This document shows, one piece after another, positions 52,940 to 63,119 of a stretch of 64,000 nucleotides of DNA. The DNA is taken from NCBI GenBank assembly GCA_021775415.1, contig JAJFHV010000010.1:372001-436000 (forward strand), in the 5' to 3' direction. Both the position numbers and the translations under genes were made by a program. The first letter of the stretch is position 1; every line of letters begins with the position of its first letter. The notes beneath the pieces were generated by a model that was not told the DNA's origin, searched no databases, and saw only the letters and a list, made by a program, of their open reading frames with translations. Origin of the DNA: Hyphomicrobiales bacterium. Lineage in GTDB: Bacteria; Pseudomonadota; Alphaproteobacteria; Rhizobiales; Rhizobiaceae.

Positions 52940-54252
52940 AACCGATAACAGGGCTTCCAACATCACGTGCGACGGTTTCTGCCGTAGATGCCGCTCCTTT
53001 TCAACTTTCAAAAGTTGGTGCTGAGCAGTCTGGTAACTCATTCTCCAAATTTTTGACCACGCAGCTTCAAACCGATGTTGAAGTTCATCCATCAGGCGAG
53101 CTGAAACTGCCAACGCCCCCAAACCATCCAGATATCCTTATCGAAGATGCAGAAATCAACGATGAATTTCGGGAGGTTGATGTATTTTCAGGTGATTCCG
53201 CTCGAGCCAAAACACAAGTCCTCCCACCGGTTTTGGATGTACACGCAAGGCTTTTAAACAACACTAGCGGCAGAACTGACAACTTGGACCTTACCCAGGC
53301 AGCTGCGCCAATTGTAGCGCATCCGGCCGTGACCACTGAAGCAATTGTATCCTCCAGGGAGCATACAGAAGCTAGCGCCAGTTATGCGAACAAGCCGATG
53401 GCGGCAGAAAAACCGACACCGTTACCTGCTTCTCCACCAGTGGAAATCAACGCGGGTGCACGGGGCGACAAACCACTTTCTGTAAAGGCTGACAAGACCA
53501 TACACTTTACTCAATTACCTACCGGCGGGTCGACGGAAGCCAGTTCACAGAAGGAAAGCGCTAATCTTGTTGTTGAAGGCAAAAAGCATGACGCCCCTGC
53601 CCTGGTTCGAACGGGAATCTTACCCAATTTGACCAATGTCTCTGACCAGGCCAAAGAGGTAAAAATCACCCACTTGGCGACAACAAAACCGGCACAGATC
53701 CCACCACCAATTGTTGCGACCATAAATACCATGGGGTTGGTCATTGTCCAGAATGCCGGTCAAACCGAGGCCACCCAAATTACGACTTTGGTGCCACAGG
53801 CGGCTGGTGGCGAAACTGAAGTGCCGACTAAATCAATCGCAATTCAACTTATGCCAAAGACGCTGGGGGTGGTTGAGATTAAAATCACCCAGCTGAACGG
53901 TCGACTGGACATCAGGATACAAACCCAGACCGAAACGGCTGAGAGGCTGCTGCAAACGGAGCTGAAGAGTATTGTGGAAACTTTGCGAGGCGCAAGTCTC
54001 ACAATTGGCGAATTGTCCATAACCAACAACCCGCAACTGGAACTACCCCAGCATCACGGAAGGCAGCACCGTGAGGGAAATTTGGGTGCAGACAGCAATT
54101 TTACACCGGCCAATGACCCCAATGATCATCAAGAAGATACGGGCCAAACCGACTGGAATGGTAAAGATTCTTATGACCAAAATCGAGATAACGAATTGCC
54201 AAATGGACAACCGCAAACACGAATATCTCGTAGCGACGGCATCTATTTTTGA
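52936..54252 (+). CDS. fliK: Flagellar hook-length control protein FliK
   Basis: 438 residues. Pro/Thr/Ser-rich and variable over the first 280 residues (the measuring part), with a conserved C-terminal Flg_hook domain (about 300-370, SIAIQLMPKTLGVVEIKITQLNGRLDIRIQTQTETAERLLQTELKSI). Interacts with FlhB to switch export specificity. Overlaps motC by 4 bp. The C-terminal tail is Asn/Gln/Asp-rich and disordered. Confidence 0.85.
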   Translation: MKPITGLPTSRATVSAVDAAPFQLSKVGAEQSGNSFSKFLTTQLQTDVEVHPSGELKLPTPPNHPDILIEDAEINDEFREVDVFSGDSARAKTQVLPPVLDVHARLLNNTSGRTDNLDLTQAAAPIVAHPAVTTEAIVSSREHTEASASYANKPMAAEKPTPLPASPPVEINAGARGDKPLSVKADKTIHFTQLPTGGSTEASSQKESANLVVEGKKHDAPALVRTGILPNLTNVSDQAKEVKITHLATTKPAQIPPPIVATINTMGLVIVQNAGQTEATQITTLVPQAAGGETEVPTKSIAIQLMPKTLGVVEIKITQLNGRLDIRIQTQTETAERLLQTELKSIVETLRGASLTIGELSITNNPQLELPQHHGRQHREGNLGADSNFTPANDPNDHQEDTGQTDWNGKDSYDQNRDNELPNGQPQTRISRSDGIYF

Positions 54253-54595
54253 TCAAATTATTCAGTAATTAGAGTCGATCAAATTTGCAAAATCCTGGAT
54301 GATTCATGTCGAAATTTCAGGCCGCTCAAGACAACTCCATCGATAAATAACTCGAATGTTGCATTGCAAATCATGCGTGCTGCCAAAATTCTTCTGTTGG
54401 CAAAATCAAATCCTGAATCCAATTATCCACAAATTTATTCATAAACTAAGATTATTTTCCTGTTTATGTGTATAATTCACTAAATACCAGAAATGATAGG
54501 TAATAAATCATCTATTAAAAGTCATCTATTGGTGAAGAGTCCCCGATTCGCTTAACAATTTCTTATCAGAAATGCTTACTGATTCGCAGGGGAAC
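54253..54595 (+). other. Intergenic region upstream of rem
   Basis: 343 bp, AT-rich, with no gene seen. GATCAAATT occurs twice as a direct repeat (54251-54259, overlapping the fliK end, and 54277-54285). Long A/T tracts (about 54400-54500) suggest a promoter region for rem. No FNR-type or sigma-54 site was seen. Confidence 0.45.
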
Positions 54596-55309
54596 ATGAT
54601 TATATTTATCGAGAATCGCCAACTTGTCGTCGAGGGTTACAAGAATCGATTTGAAAAGGCTGGCGAAACATTAATTCGCCTCACAGCAAACGACCTCATT
54701 GACTGGATAAATACAAGCAATGCATCAGAGCTTGCATCTGTTGAGGCATTCTTGATTGGAGAGACTGAGGCCCCCAGTGAAACGATTGACGCCATTCGGC
54801 GAAAATTGAATGTGCCCATTGTGGCGCTACTTGACAATCGGTCGCTTGAACAACTGATCAACTTTTATCTCAAAGGCGTGGATGACGTTGTTGTCAAACC
54901 TGTTCACTTTCAAGAATTACTGATCCGGATCGCGGCAATCAAAAAGCGGATTGTGCAGCCAGCAAAACAGAAGACTGCCGAACCAATTGTTGTGTACTTC
55001 GACGGCCGTGATCCAGAAATTCACGGAGACCAACTTCTGCTACCCAGACGGGAGCGCAGAATCCTTGAGTACCTTGCGAGCATAAATGGCAGGCGCGCCA
55101 CAAAGGCCCAAATTTTCGGCGCGATTTATGGCGTATTCGACGAAAAGATTGAAGAAAACGTAGTCGAGAGTCACATCTCCAAACTGCGCAAGAAGCTTCG
55201 TCAATATCTCGGGTACGATCCAATCGATTCCAAGCGGTATCTTGGCTACCAACTAGACCCCAAATCGGTGGCGACGGAAAAGATGGTTCCCCACGCACTG
55301 GTTGCGTAG
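54596..55309 (+). CDS. rem: OmpR-type regulator of flagellar genes, Rem
   Basis: 237 residues from ATG 54596 (AGGGGA just upstream), matching the MIVVVDER-type start of Rem. The receiver-like domain (1-120) lacks an orthodox phosphorylation Asp and contains VEAFLIGETEAPSETIDAIRRKL and GVDDVVVKPVHFQELLIRIAAI; the C-terminal winged helix has LLLPRRERRILEYLASINGRRATKAQIFGAIYGVFDEKIEENVVESHISKLRKKLRQYLGYDPIDSKRYLGYQLD. In rhizobia Rem activates mid-class flagellar genes such as flgE and autoregulates. Position between fliK and flgE is the usual one. Confidence 0.94.
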   Translation: MIIFIENRQLVVEGYKNRFEKAGETLIRLTANDLIDWINTSNASELASVEAFLIGETEAPSETIDAIRRKLNVPIVALLDNRSLEQLINFYLKGVDDVVVKPVHFQELLIRIAAIKKRIVQPAKQKTAEPIVVYFDGRDPEIHGDQLLLPRRERRILEYLASINGRRATKAQIFGAIYGVFDEKIEENVVESHISKLRKKLRQYLGYDPIDSKRYLGYQLDPKSVATEKMVPHALVA

Positions 55310-55550
55310 CGGAGCAAATGCTTTCTTTGCGGGTTCGGCTACAGGCAAAGTTCCAATTACAGAACAAACTTCTATCGCACAGGCGGCAGCAAGCAACTGC
55401 AAGTTATTTAACTCGCCTATTCTGACAACAAATGAACGCAACCCATTGAATAAATAATCCAAATTATTTTACCTCGAACAGCTTCACGCAAGATTTGCAG
55501 CCCATCCTTCGACAACCAGAATCAAGCCTATTAACCGACGGGATAACGAC
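55310..55550 (+). other. Intergenic region upstream of flgE
   Basis: 241 bp between rem and flgE with no gene seen. An AT-rich block at about 55446-55475 (TTGAATAAATAATCCAAATTATTTTA) could hold the flgE promoter. TAACGAC lies 4 nt before the ATG. Confidence 0.4.
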
Positions 55551-56807
55551 ATGAGTCTTTTTGGAATGATGCGGACAAGCGTTTCGGGCATGAATGCACA
55601 AGCAGGAAGGCTATCAACCGTCGCTGACAACATCGCAAATGCAGGAACAATCGGCTACAAGCGAAACACAATTCAATTCAGTACACAGGTACTGGATGCC
55701 AATACCGGTTCTTACAATTCAGGCAGCGTCGAGACAACCACTCGCACCGAAGTTGGACGCCAGGGCGCGCTCCGGGCAACGACCTCTGCCACTGATCTTG
55801 CGATTAGTGGAGCTGGGTTTTTTGTGGTCGAAGATCCTTCTGGTGCCAATTTTCTGACCAGGGCAGGTTCGTTCATCGTTGACGGTACCGGCAATCTGGT
55901 GAATGCGGCAGGTAACGCTCTTTTGGGATATGATTTAAGCACAACCGGTGGTGCGCCGGTTGCCAATGGATTTGGCGGGCTAACTCCTATCAATGTCGGC
56001 CTGGTCGCACTGCAGGCTGAGGCCACTGATGAAGCCATCCTGTTGCCCAACCTGCCCGCAGGCGCTCCGGTCGTTGCACCAGGTTCGCTGCCTTCAGACA
56101 ATGTTGCAACGTCCGAATTTGCCGGCAAGACTTCGCTACTGTTGTATGACTCCCTGGGTAACGAGCGATTGACAGATGTATATTTTGCAAAGACAGCCGC
56201 CAACAATTGGGAAGCAACGGTATACGATAATGCTGGAGCCACCGCAGGTGGGTTCCCTTACGCCAGTGGTCCAGTAGCGCAACTAAACGTGCCATTTGAT
56301 CCACTGACCGGATTGGTGGTTGGTGGCGGAAGCACTGGTGTTAACTTCAACTTGCCAACCGGCGAAACGGTGTTGCTGAACATGGACGGTATCAGTCAAC
56401 TCGGATCGGGTTACGAGGTGCTTTCGGCAGAAACCAACGGCAATCCACCTGGGTCGATAGAGCGGGTAGAAGTCGGCGGTGACGGTACGCTCTTTGGAAT
56501 ATTCCAGAACGGCAATGCGGTTCCAATCTACCAGCTTGCCCTGGCAAAGGTCATAAGTCCCGATAATTTGAGGCAATTGCCGGGCAACAATTACTCCATA
56601 ACAATCGATTCTGGTAACGTGCTAGTAGGCCTCGCCGAGTCCACTGGCTTTGGTAGCGTCGAGGCAGGCGCCCTCGAGGAATCAAATGTTGATATGGCAA
56701 CTGAACTCACGATCATGATCGAATCTCAACGAACCTACAGTGCCAACTCTAAAGTGTTTCAAACCGGTTCAGAACTAATGGACGTATTGATTAATCTTCA
56801 ACGATAG
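55551..56807 (+). CDS. flgE: Flagellar hook protein FlgE
   Basis: 418 residues. Conserved ends MMRTSVSGMNAQAGRLSTVADNIANAGTIGYKRN and GALEESNVDMATELTIMIESQRTYSANSKVFQTGSELMD, with a large central domain (60-340) of Gly/Ala/Thr-rich strands exposed on the hook surface. Polymerises into the universal joint. First gene of the unit flgE-flgK-flgL, expected to be driven by Rem. Confidence 0.95.
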   Translation: MSLFGMMRTSVSGMNAQAGRLSTVADNIANAGTIGYKRNTIQFSTQVLDANTGSYNSGSVETTTRTEVGRQGALRATTSATDLAISGAGFFVVEDPSGANFLTRAGSFIVDGTGNLVNAAGNALLGYDLSTTGGAPVANGFGGLTPINVGLVALQAEATDEAILLPNLPAGAPVVAPGSLPSDNVATSEFAGKTSLLLYDSLGNERLTDVYFAKTAANNWEATVYDNAGATAGGFPYASGPVAQLNVPFDPLTGLVVGGGSTGVNFNLPTGETVLLNMDGISQLGSGYEVLSAETNGNPPGSIERVEVGGDGTLFGIFQNGNAVPIYQLALAKVISPDNLRQLPGNNYSITIDSGNVLVGLAESTGFGSVEAGALEESNVDMATELTIMIESQRTYSANSKVFQTGSELMDVLINLQR

Positions 56808-56825
56808 AGGCAACCGCATTATACG

Positions 56826-58292
56826 ATGACCCTCACCGACGCCCTTCGGACAGCTACAAGTTCACTGTCTGCCAGTTCACAGCAGGTATCTGTTCTGTCT
56901 CGCAATATCGCTGGCGTCGGCGACCCGAATTATGTGCGTCGCGAGGCAAACCAATATTCCGGCAGTTTTGGGACAACCCGAGTAGAAACACAACGCATTG
57001 TAAATCAGTCGGTATTCAAGGCATCAACCCTGGCGAACGCTGACGCTGCAAAGGCAAATGCAGTTGCGACTGGAATTGATCGGCTGGCTCTTTTGCAAGA
57101 ACTTGGAAATTTCTCCTATTCTCCCGCAAAATTACTTGGTGATCTGCAACAAGCTGCGGAGTTTGCTGCATCCAGCCCGTCAAACAGTGCAGCCCTTTCT
57201 TCTTTTGTTGAAACTGCGCGAACTGTTTCTTCAGCGCTCAACAGTGCAAGCGGTGAAATTCTTTCTCTTCGGGCAAATGCAGATAAGGAAATTTCCAACA
57301 GCGTTACAAACATAAATGCACTGCTTGAACAGTTGGACGGTGTAAACGAGCAGATCGTCCATGGCACCAAACTTGGCGATGACGTCTTTGACAACCTCGA
57401 TATCCGGGATGAAATTTTGACGAAGTTGTCCGATGAAATAGGGATCAGTACTGTTTCGCGCGAAAACAACGACATCATTGTTATGACCAGCAACGGGGTC
57501 CTTTTGTTTGAAGGACGCCCGCGCACGGTAAGCTTTCAACCAACGCCGGCATATGGACCAAATACAGTTGGCAACCCTCTTATTATCGATGGGGTGACAA
57601 CCAGCGGTGCCAACGCAACGCTTCCTATCAACTCCGGTAAAATTGCCGGTAATCTGGAACTTCGCGATACGGTCTTTGTTCAACAGCAAAACCAGCTTGA
57701 TGAGATCGCTCGCGGGTTGATTGATATATTTGCGGAAGAAGATCAAACCGGCGGTGGCAAGCCCAAACTTGCCGGACTGTTTACCTGGAGCGGCGGCCCA
57801 ACAGTTCCAGCGTCAGGAACGCTTGAACCTGGAATAGCCAACTCACTGTCAATCAATCCATTGGTTGATCCACAGGCAGGAGGAAATACCACGCTAATTC
57901 GTGATGGCGTTATTAATGGAGATGTGGACTATCTTTACAACACCAATGGTGGGGCCGGATTTTCTGATCGACTTTTTGCTCTTGCATCCGTCTTTGATAC
58001 GGGACTGACCTTTGATCCTGCGAGCAATCTACCCACAAATCAGAGCCTTACAGACTTTGCAGCTTCGTCACTCAATTGGCTCAATGCAAGCCGCCAATCG
58101 GCTACAAACAACGAACAATTTCAAACCGGACTTGCCGCCCAGTTCAAGGAATCGCTCCAAAACGAAACCGGGCCAAATCTGGACTTTGAAATGTCACGTT
58201 TGCTCGAAGTTGAACGAGCCTATCAGGCAACCGCGAAGCTGCTAACTACCGTCGATGAAATGCTGCAAACGCTACTAGACAGTGTGAGGTGA
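56826..58292 (+). CDS. flgK: Flagellar hook-associated protein FlgK (HAP1)
   Basis: 488 residues. Conserved ALRTATSSLSASSQQVSVLSRNIAGVGDPNYVRREAN start and C-terminal NLDFEMSRLLEVERAYQATAKLLTTVDEMLQTLLDSVR. Hook-filament junction protein. 19 bp after flgE; its stop overlaps the flgL region. Confidence 0.93.
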   Translation: MTLTDALRTATSSLSASSQQVSVLSRNIAGVGDPNYVRREANQYSGSFGTTRVETQRIVNQSVFKASTLANADAAKANAVATGIDRLALLQELGNFSYSPAKLLGDLQQAAEFAASSPSNSAALSSFVETARTVSSALNSASGEILSLRANADKEISNSVTNINALLEQLDGVNEQIVHGTKLGDDVFDNLDIRDEILTKLSDEIGISTVSRENNDIIVMTSNGVLLFEGRPRTVSFQPTPAYGPNTVGNPLIIDGVTTSGANATLPINSGKIAGNLELRDTVFVQQQNQLDEIARGLIDIFAEEDQTGGGKPKLAGLFTWSGGPTVPASGTLEPGIANSLSINPLVDPQAGGNTTLIRDGVINGDVDYLYNTNGGAGFSDRLFALASVFDTGLTFDPASNLPTNQSLTDFAASSLNWLNASRQSATNNEQFQTGLAAQFKESLQNETGPNLDFEMSRLLEVERAYQATAKLLTTVDEMLQTLLDSVR

Positions 58293-58294
58293 TC

Positions 58295-59344
58295 ATGAAG
58301 CTTAACAACATAAGCACCTATGCTCTCAACTCCAGCCTGAGAAATATTACTCTGGCAAAGCAGCATGACCTTGCCGAAGCTCAAACTGAAGTGGCCACCG
58401 GCAAAAAAGCTGATCTTGGCCTGAGCCTCGGTGCATTTTCGTCCTCCGTGGTTTCGATTGAGAATCAAATCAAATTCATCAACCAAATCACGGTGACCAA
58501 TTCATTTGCCGAGAACCGCATGTCAGCGATGCAATCCAGCATTACTTCAATGGTTCAAAGCGCCAATAATCTCATGGGACAAGTCACCGCTGAATTGCAA
58601 GGGTCGCTCAATCCCGAGTTGCTGGAAACAATTGGTAAATCCACGCTTGGTGATTTGACCGCCGCAATTAACACGACATTCAGGGGAGAGCACATTTTTT
58701 CTGGCGTCAATACGGATTCTTCCGCACTTGTAGATTACGAGGGCGCATCTGGTACAGCTGCAAAAGCGGCAGTTCAGAATGCCTTTTTGACCAATTTTGG
58801 ATTTACGCCAGATGATCCAGCCGCACAAACGGTTACACCGGCTGCAATGAAATCCTTCATCGACGGGCCATACGCTGATTTGTTTAATGATGCGAACTGG
58901 CAATCACTCTGGTCGGGCAGTTCTGATCGGGGAATACGTTCCAAAATTTCTACCAATGAACTCGTTGAAAACCCAACAACAGCTCATGCACAGGCATTTC
59001 GCGACACCGTTGCTGCTTCGGTACTGATGGCTGAATTTTCCGATCGAAATCTTAATCCTTCAGCTATCGACGAGATTGCCAATACAGCGCTTGAGGAGAT
59101 GGGAGCAGGTGTAGCGCTACTTGGAGCAGAACAGTCAAAAATCGGAGTTATTGAGCAACGTGTCAGCGTCGCCAACGAACGCATGGAGTTTCAACAAAAC
59201 ATACTTTCAACTCAACTGGCGGAACTTACGGAAGTCGACCCATATGAAGCAGCGCTGAGACTCAATCAAATCGTAATATCGCTCGAAGCCTCCTACACGG
59301 CGACAGCAAGGATACAGTCCTTGTCTCTGTTGAATTTTATCTAA
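58295..59344 (+). CDS. flgL: Flagellar hook-associated protein FlgL (HAP3)
   Basis: 349 residues from ATG 58295 (GAGGTG just upstream; a GTG 6 nt earlier is possible). N-terminal STYALNSSLRNITLAKQHDLAEAQTEVATGKKADLGLSLG and a C-terminal half with AEFSDRNLNPSAIDEIANTALEEMG and ELTEVDPYEAALRLNQIVISLEASYTATARIQSLSLLNFI. Junction protein between FlgK and flagellin. Confidence 0.92.
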   Translation: MKLNNISTYALNSSLRNITLAKQHDLAEAQTEVATGKKADLGLSLGAFSSSVVSIENQIKFINQITVTNSFAENRMSAMQSSITSMVQSANNLMGQVTAELQGSLNPELLETIGKSTLGDLTAAINTTFRGEHIFSGVNTDSSALVDYEGASGTAAKAAVQNAFLTNFGFTPDDPAAQTVTPAAMKSFIDGPYADLFNDANWQSLWSGSSDRGIRSKISTNELVENPTTAHAQAFRDTVAASVLMAEFSDRNLNPSAIDEIANTALEEMGAGVALLGAEQSKIGVIEQRVSVANERMEFQQNILSTQLAELTEVDPYEAALRLNQIVISLEASYTATARIQSLSLLNFI

Positions 59345-59397
59345 CAAACGAATGACTGAACCAGAGTGAATTTTACCCCGCATTAATAAGGAATAAC

Positions 59398-59745
59398 ATG
59401 TTCAACTTGGCATACTCAGAATCGATGGAAGACGAACAACAATCTGCACGCGATAGTGAAAGAGAAGTCATCCAGCGCTCAACCGAGATGATGCAGGAAA
59501 GTGATGAAAACCCGCATGATGCACAGTCTCGCGTAAGGGCAATCCACTTTACTTCACAAATCTGGAGTTACTTTCTCAATGATCTTGTATCCGTTGAAAA
59601 TCAAACCGCTGACGAATTGAAAGCATCTTTGATGTCGCTGGGAATATTCATACTCAAACACCTGGAGAGCATGCGGAAAGATCCTTCGTTGAACTTTGAG
59701 CCAGTAACCGAAATTTCAAAAACCATCCAGCAAGGATTGAAATAG
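59398..59745 (+). CDS. flaF: Flagellin regulator FlaF
   Basis: 115 residues, helical. FNLAYSESMEDEQQSARDSEREVIQRSTEMMQE and VRAIHFTSQIWSYFLNDL, ADELKASLMSLGIFILKHLESM match alphaproteobacterial FlaF, which is needed for flagellin secretion or synthesis and opposes FlbT. The stop overlaps the flbT start (TAGTG). Confidence 0.92.
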   Translation: MFNLAYSESMEDEQQSARDSEREVIQRSTEMMQESDENPHDAQSRVRAIHFTSQIWSYFLNDLVSVENQTADELKASLMSLGIFILKHLESMRKDPSLNFEPVTEISKTIQQGLK

Positions 59746-60209
59746 TGGGCATCATGCGACTGTATCTTCGTGCAAACGAAAAAATATTCATAAACGGCGC
59801 GGTTCTTCGGGTCGACCGTAAGGTATCCATTGAACTGTTGAATGACGCAACGTTTCTGCTTGAAAACCATGTCCTGCAGAAGGAAGATGCCAATACACCC
59901 ATGAAGCAACTGTATTTTGTCGTGCAGATGCTCCTGATGGAACCCGGCTCGCCAAAAGAGCCAATGATGTTGTTTAAGCAGATGGTGACGAACCTTCTCG
60001 AGACGCTTCAAAACCAGGAATTACTCGCAGGTGTCAAGCAAGCGGACGTAGAAGTTTCAACAGACAAAACATTTGCAGCACTCAAAACGATCAGAAACCT
60101 TTTTCCAGTTGAGGAGGGTGTTCTTGTCAACTTGCCAAAAGCACCTGCCGATCTGATTGCCACGCAGGAACTTAATGGTGAAGCAAAAACCATGGCCAAG
60201 GAGCGCTAA
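59745..60209 (+). CDS. flbT: Flagellin mRNA regulator FlbT
   Basis: 154 residues, GTG start supported by AAGGA 8 nt upstream; an in-frame ATG at 59754 lies too far from it. MRLYLRANEKIFINGAVLRVDRKVSIELLNDATFLLENHVL is the family signature. FlbT binds flagellin mRNA and destabilises it (Caulobacter). It overlaps flaF by 1 bp. Confidence 0.94.
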   Translation: MGIMRLYLRANEKIFINGAVLRVDRKVSIELLNDATFLLENHVLQKEDANTPMKQLYFVVQMLLMEPGSPKEPMMLFKQMVTNLLETLQNQELLAGVKQADVEVSTDKTFAALKTIRNLFPVEEGVLVNLPKAPADLIATQELNGEAKTMAKER

Positions 60210-60213
60210 ATCG

Positions 60214-60651
60214 ATGGAAAATGTAAATCCGGTTGAATCCAACCCCCTTACCTCAAACAACTTACAAAACTCTGCGTCCGCAAGTTCGGCGAGTTCAGTA
60301 GATTACGACGCATTCCTGACCCTGCTCGTAGCAGAACTTAAAAACCAGGATCCCACTGCGCCTACGGACTCTGCGGAGTTCATGTCGCAGCTCGCATCTT
60401 TTTCAAGCGTTGAGCAGCAAATACAGACAAACGAAAAACTCAATGCATTAATCCAGTCAAACCAGCTGGGTCAGGCCAGCGGCCTGATTAACAAGACTGT
60501 ATCAACAGCGGATGGTTTGACCAGCGGTGTGGTTACATCAGTTGCACTCACTTCACTTGGTATTATCGCAGAGCTTCAAGACGGTAGTCAGGTTGCAATT
60601 GGCGATGGCATCATCATCACCGACCCGGCAGAGAACGAGACTACTCTATAA
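60214..60651 (+). CDS. flgD: Flagellar hook assembly protein FlgD
   Basis: 145 residues from ATG 60214 (AAGGAG 10 nt upstream). The FlgD N-terminal cap region is VDYDAFLTLLVAELKNQDPTAPTDSAEFMSQLASFSSVEQQIQTNEKL; the protein is short and lacks the C-terminal FlgD Ig and Tudor domains of enteric FlgD (~230 residues), as in other rhizobia. Caps the growing hook. Confidence 0.92.
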   Translation: MENVNPVESNPLTSNNLQNSASASSASSVDYDAFLTLLVAELKNQDPTAPTDSAEFMSQLASFSSVEQQIQTNEKLNALIQSNQLGQASGLINKTVSTADGLTSGVVTSVALTSLGIIAELQDGSQVAIGDGIIITDPAENETTL

Positions 60652-60670
60652 AACCTGGGGGATCGATTAA

Positions 60671-60937
60671 GTGAACGAAGCCGAAGCTCTGGAAATTGTC
60701 CAAATCGCCTTTCAGACCCTGCTCAAGGTGTCGGCCCCCATCGTGATAACTGCGATGCTGGTCGGAACGCTGATTGCGCTGCTCCAGGCATTGACCCAAA
60801 TTCAGGAAATCACGCTTACGTTTATTCCCAAGATTGTTGCTGTTCTTTTGGTTGCCTCGTTTGCGGCACCCTTTATGGGTGCCCAAATCAATCTTCTAGC
60901 GGTCTTGGCCTACTCCAGAATTTCGACCGGCTTTTAG
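60671..60937 (+). CDS. fliQ: Flagellar export gate protein FliQ
   Basis: 88 residues, GTG start. Two membrane helices with ALEIVQIAFQTLLKVSAPIVITAMLVGTLIALLQALTQIQEITLTFIPKIVAVLL, a complete FliQ. Part of the FliPQR core gate. 88 bp separate it from flhA. Confidence 0.96.
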   Translation: MNEAEALEIVQIAFQTLLKVSAPIVITAMLVGTLIALLQALTQIQEITLTFIPKIVAVLLVASFAAPFMGAQINLLAVLAYSRISTGF

Positions 60938-61025
60938 CTTGTTATTTTGCCACTATAGCTGGCGAACAATCCAACTTCGAGCAAGCCTCACGCCCTAGCC
61001 TAACTTCGAATCGGAAGCACATCTT

Positions 61026-63119
61026 ATGGTCGGGTCGACAGAAAACATCGCGTCAATCCCAGATAAAAACAACAGTCGGGATGTAATCTTTGCGATTGGC
61101 ATTCTGGTAATATTGGCGGTTCTATTTCTGCCCATCCCACCATTCCTGATAGATATCGGGTTGGCGTTCTCGATCGCGTTTTCAGTTCTCATATTGATGG
61201 TCGCATTGTGGATCCAAAAGCCACTGGATTTCTCCGCATTTCCAACCGTGCTCTTGATTGCGACAATGTTGAGGCTATCCCTCAACATCTCCACCACCCG
61301 CCTGATACTATCAAATGGGCATCAGGGGGAGACCGCTGCGGGCGATATCATCAGCGGTTTTTCCGGATTTGTAATGGGGGGTGATTTCGTCATTGGTGTT
61401 ATCGTCTTTATCATCCTGGTCGTTGTTAACTTTCTGGTGATTACAAAGGGTGCAACGCGTATCGCGGAAGTTGGCGCGCGATTTACCCTCGACGCAATAC
61501 CAGGAAAGCAAATGGCCATTGATGCGGATTTGTCCGCCGGTCTCCTGGATGAAAAAGAAGCACAATCACGACGCCGCGAGCTTGAAGAAGAAAGTTCGTT
61601 TTTTGGCTCCATGGACGGAGCGTCCAAATTTGTTCGTGGTGATGCGATCGCGGGTTTGCTCATTACCAGCATCAATATCTTTGGCGGCATAATAATTGGC
61701 GTATGGCGGCACGGTATGGAGCTTGGCGAAGCCGCAGATGTATTTACAAAACTGTCTGTTGGCGACGGGTTGGTATCACAAATACCTGCGCTGGTTGTAT
61801 CGCTGGCAGCAGGACTACTCGTTTCCAAAGGAGGAACCCGCGGTTCTGCGGAGCGTGCTGTTTTGGACCAGCTTGCGAATTATCCAAAAGCGCTGGTCAT
61901 GGCCTCAGGACTTTTGATGGTTCTGGCTCTGACACCCGGCCTGCCTTTTACACCATTCACCCTGCTCGCACTTGTAATGGCCTCAACCGCCTATCTGGTT
62001 TCAAAACGGCGAACTGACAATGACACAAAGACACAAGAAGAAACTGCGGAAGAAGGTGAACGACGCGCAGCAGAGCAGCAGGATTCTGTCCAAAATTCCC
62101 TGATCGTCCCGGAAATTGAACTGGTTCTTGGAAAACAATTGCGGGCAAAACTCCTTGTTGGAGAAAGTGAAATGGGGTTCCGTGTAAGCCGGATGCGGAA
62201 GAAATTTGCCAAGACCTACGGCTTCGTAATCCCTGAGGTCAAGGTTTCTGAAGACTTATTCATCGAACCGCGTGCCTACCAAATCAAGATTTTCGGAACC
62301 ACGGTCACATCTGAAACCATTTCTCTGACTGATGTGATCGTCATTGCAAATAATGAACCTCCTCCACCCTTCCCTCTTGAAGAAATATTTGAGCCAGCAT
62401 TTGGCACCAAAGCCTGGAAGATACCGGATATTTATACGCACGAACTTACGCAGCAAGGTTATCAACCGGTAGATCCAATGTCACAGATACTCACCCAATT
62501 GAGTGAGGTCTTGCGCAATAACCTGTCTCAATTGTTCTCCTATAAGGACATGCGACGGCTTATTGGAGGACTTGATAAAGAATACACCAAACTTGTTGAG
62601 GAGATATGCCCCACCCATCTCTCATTTTCAGGTCTTCAAGCTGTATTCAAGTTGCTGCTGTCTGAACGAGTTTCTGTACGCAATGTGCACCAGCTGCTTG
62701 AAGCGATTGCAGAAGTTGCGCCCTATTCAAAACGCGGCGAACAAATTGTTGCCCATGTTCGCACCCGAATTTCCCAGCAAATATGCGGCGATCTGATACA
62801 GGACGGAAAACTCAAGCTGCTGCGTCTGGGGGACAAATGGGATCAAGTATTTACCGAATCGCTAAAGCGCGATCAGCGTGGAGAAATTACGGACTTCCAA
62901 ATGGCAACCAACGAATTGGAGGATTTTGGCAGTAAAGCGCGTGAGACTATTCAAAAACTGATTGATGAAAATCAGGTGTTTGCAATCACGACCTCACCTG
63001 AAGGTCGAACCTATGTCCGTATGATAATTGAACGAATTTTCCCAACGCTGGCAGTGCTATCAAGCCTGGAAATCGCAAGGGGTATGGAGGTACAGGTTCT
63101 CGGATCGATCCCGGAATGA
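61026..63119 (+). CDS. flhA: Flagellar export apparatus protein FlhA
   Basis: 697 residues. Eight membrane helices in the first half, with the conserved FHIPEP region TRLILSNG...[45 protein letters not shown] (cytosolic loop with a conserved proton-coupling Asp) and the large C-terminal cytoplasmic domain (~340-697) that forms the nonameric docking ring. Its stop overlaps fliR by 4 bp. Confidence 0.97.
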   Translation: MVGSTENIASIPDKNNSRDVIFAIGILVILAVLFLPIPPFLIDIGLAFSIAFSVLILMVALWIQKPLDFSAFPTVLLIATMLRLSLNISTTRLILSNGHQGETAAGDIISGFSGFVMGGDFVIGVIVFIILVVVNFLVITKGATRIAEVGARFTLDAIPGKQMAIDADLSAGLLDEKEAQSRRRELEEESSFFGSMDGASKFVRGDAIAGLLITSINIFGGIIIGVWRHGMELGEAADVFTKLSVGDGLVSQIPALVVSLAAGLLVSKGGTRGSAERAVLDQLANYPKALVMASGLLMVLALTPGLPFTPFTLLALVMASTAYLVSKRRTDNDTKTQEETAEEGERRAAEQQDSVQNSLIVPEIELVLGKQLRAKLLVGESEMGFRVSRMRKKFAKTYGFVIPEVKVSEDLFIEPRAYQIKIFGTTVTSETISLTDVIVIANNEPPPPFPLEEIFEPAFGTKAWKIPDIYTHELTQQGYQPVDPMSQILTQLSEVLRNNLSQLFSYKDMRRLIGGLDKEYTKLVEEICPTHLSFSGLQAVFKLLLSERVSVRNVHQLLEAIAEVAPYSKRGEQIVAHVRTRISQQICGDLIQDGKLKLLRLGDKWDQVFTESLKRDQRGEITDFQMATNELEDFGSKARETIQKLIDENQVFAITTSPEGRTYVRMIIERIFPTLAVLSSLEIARGMEVQVLGSIPE

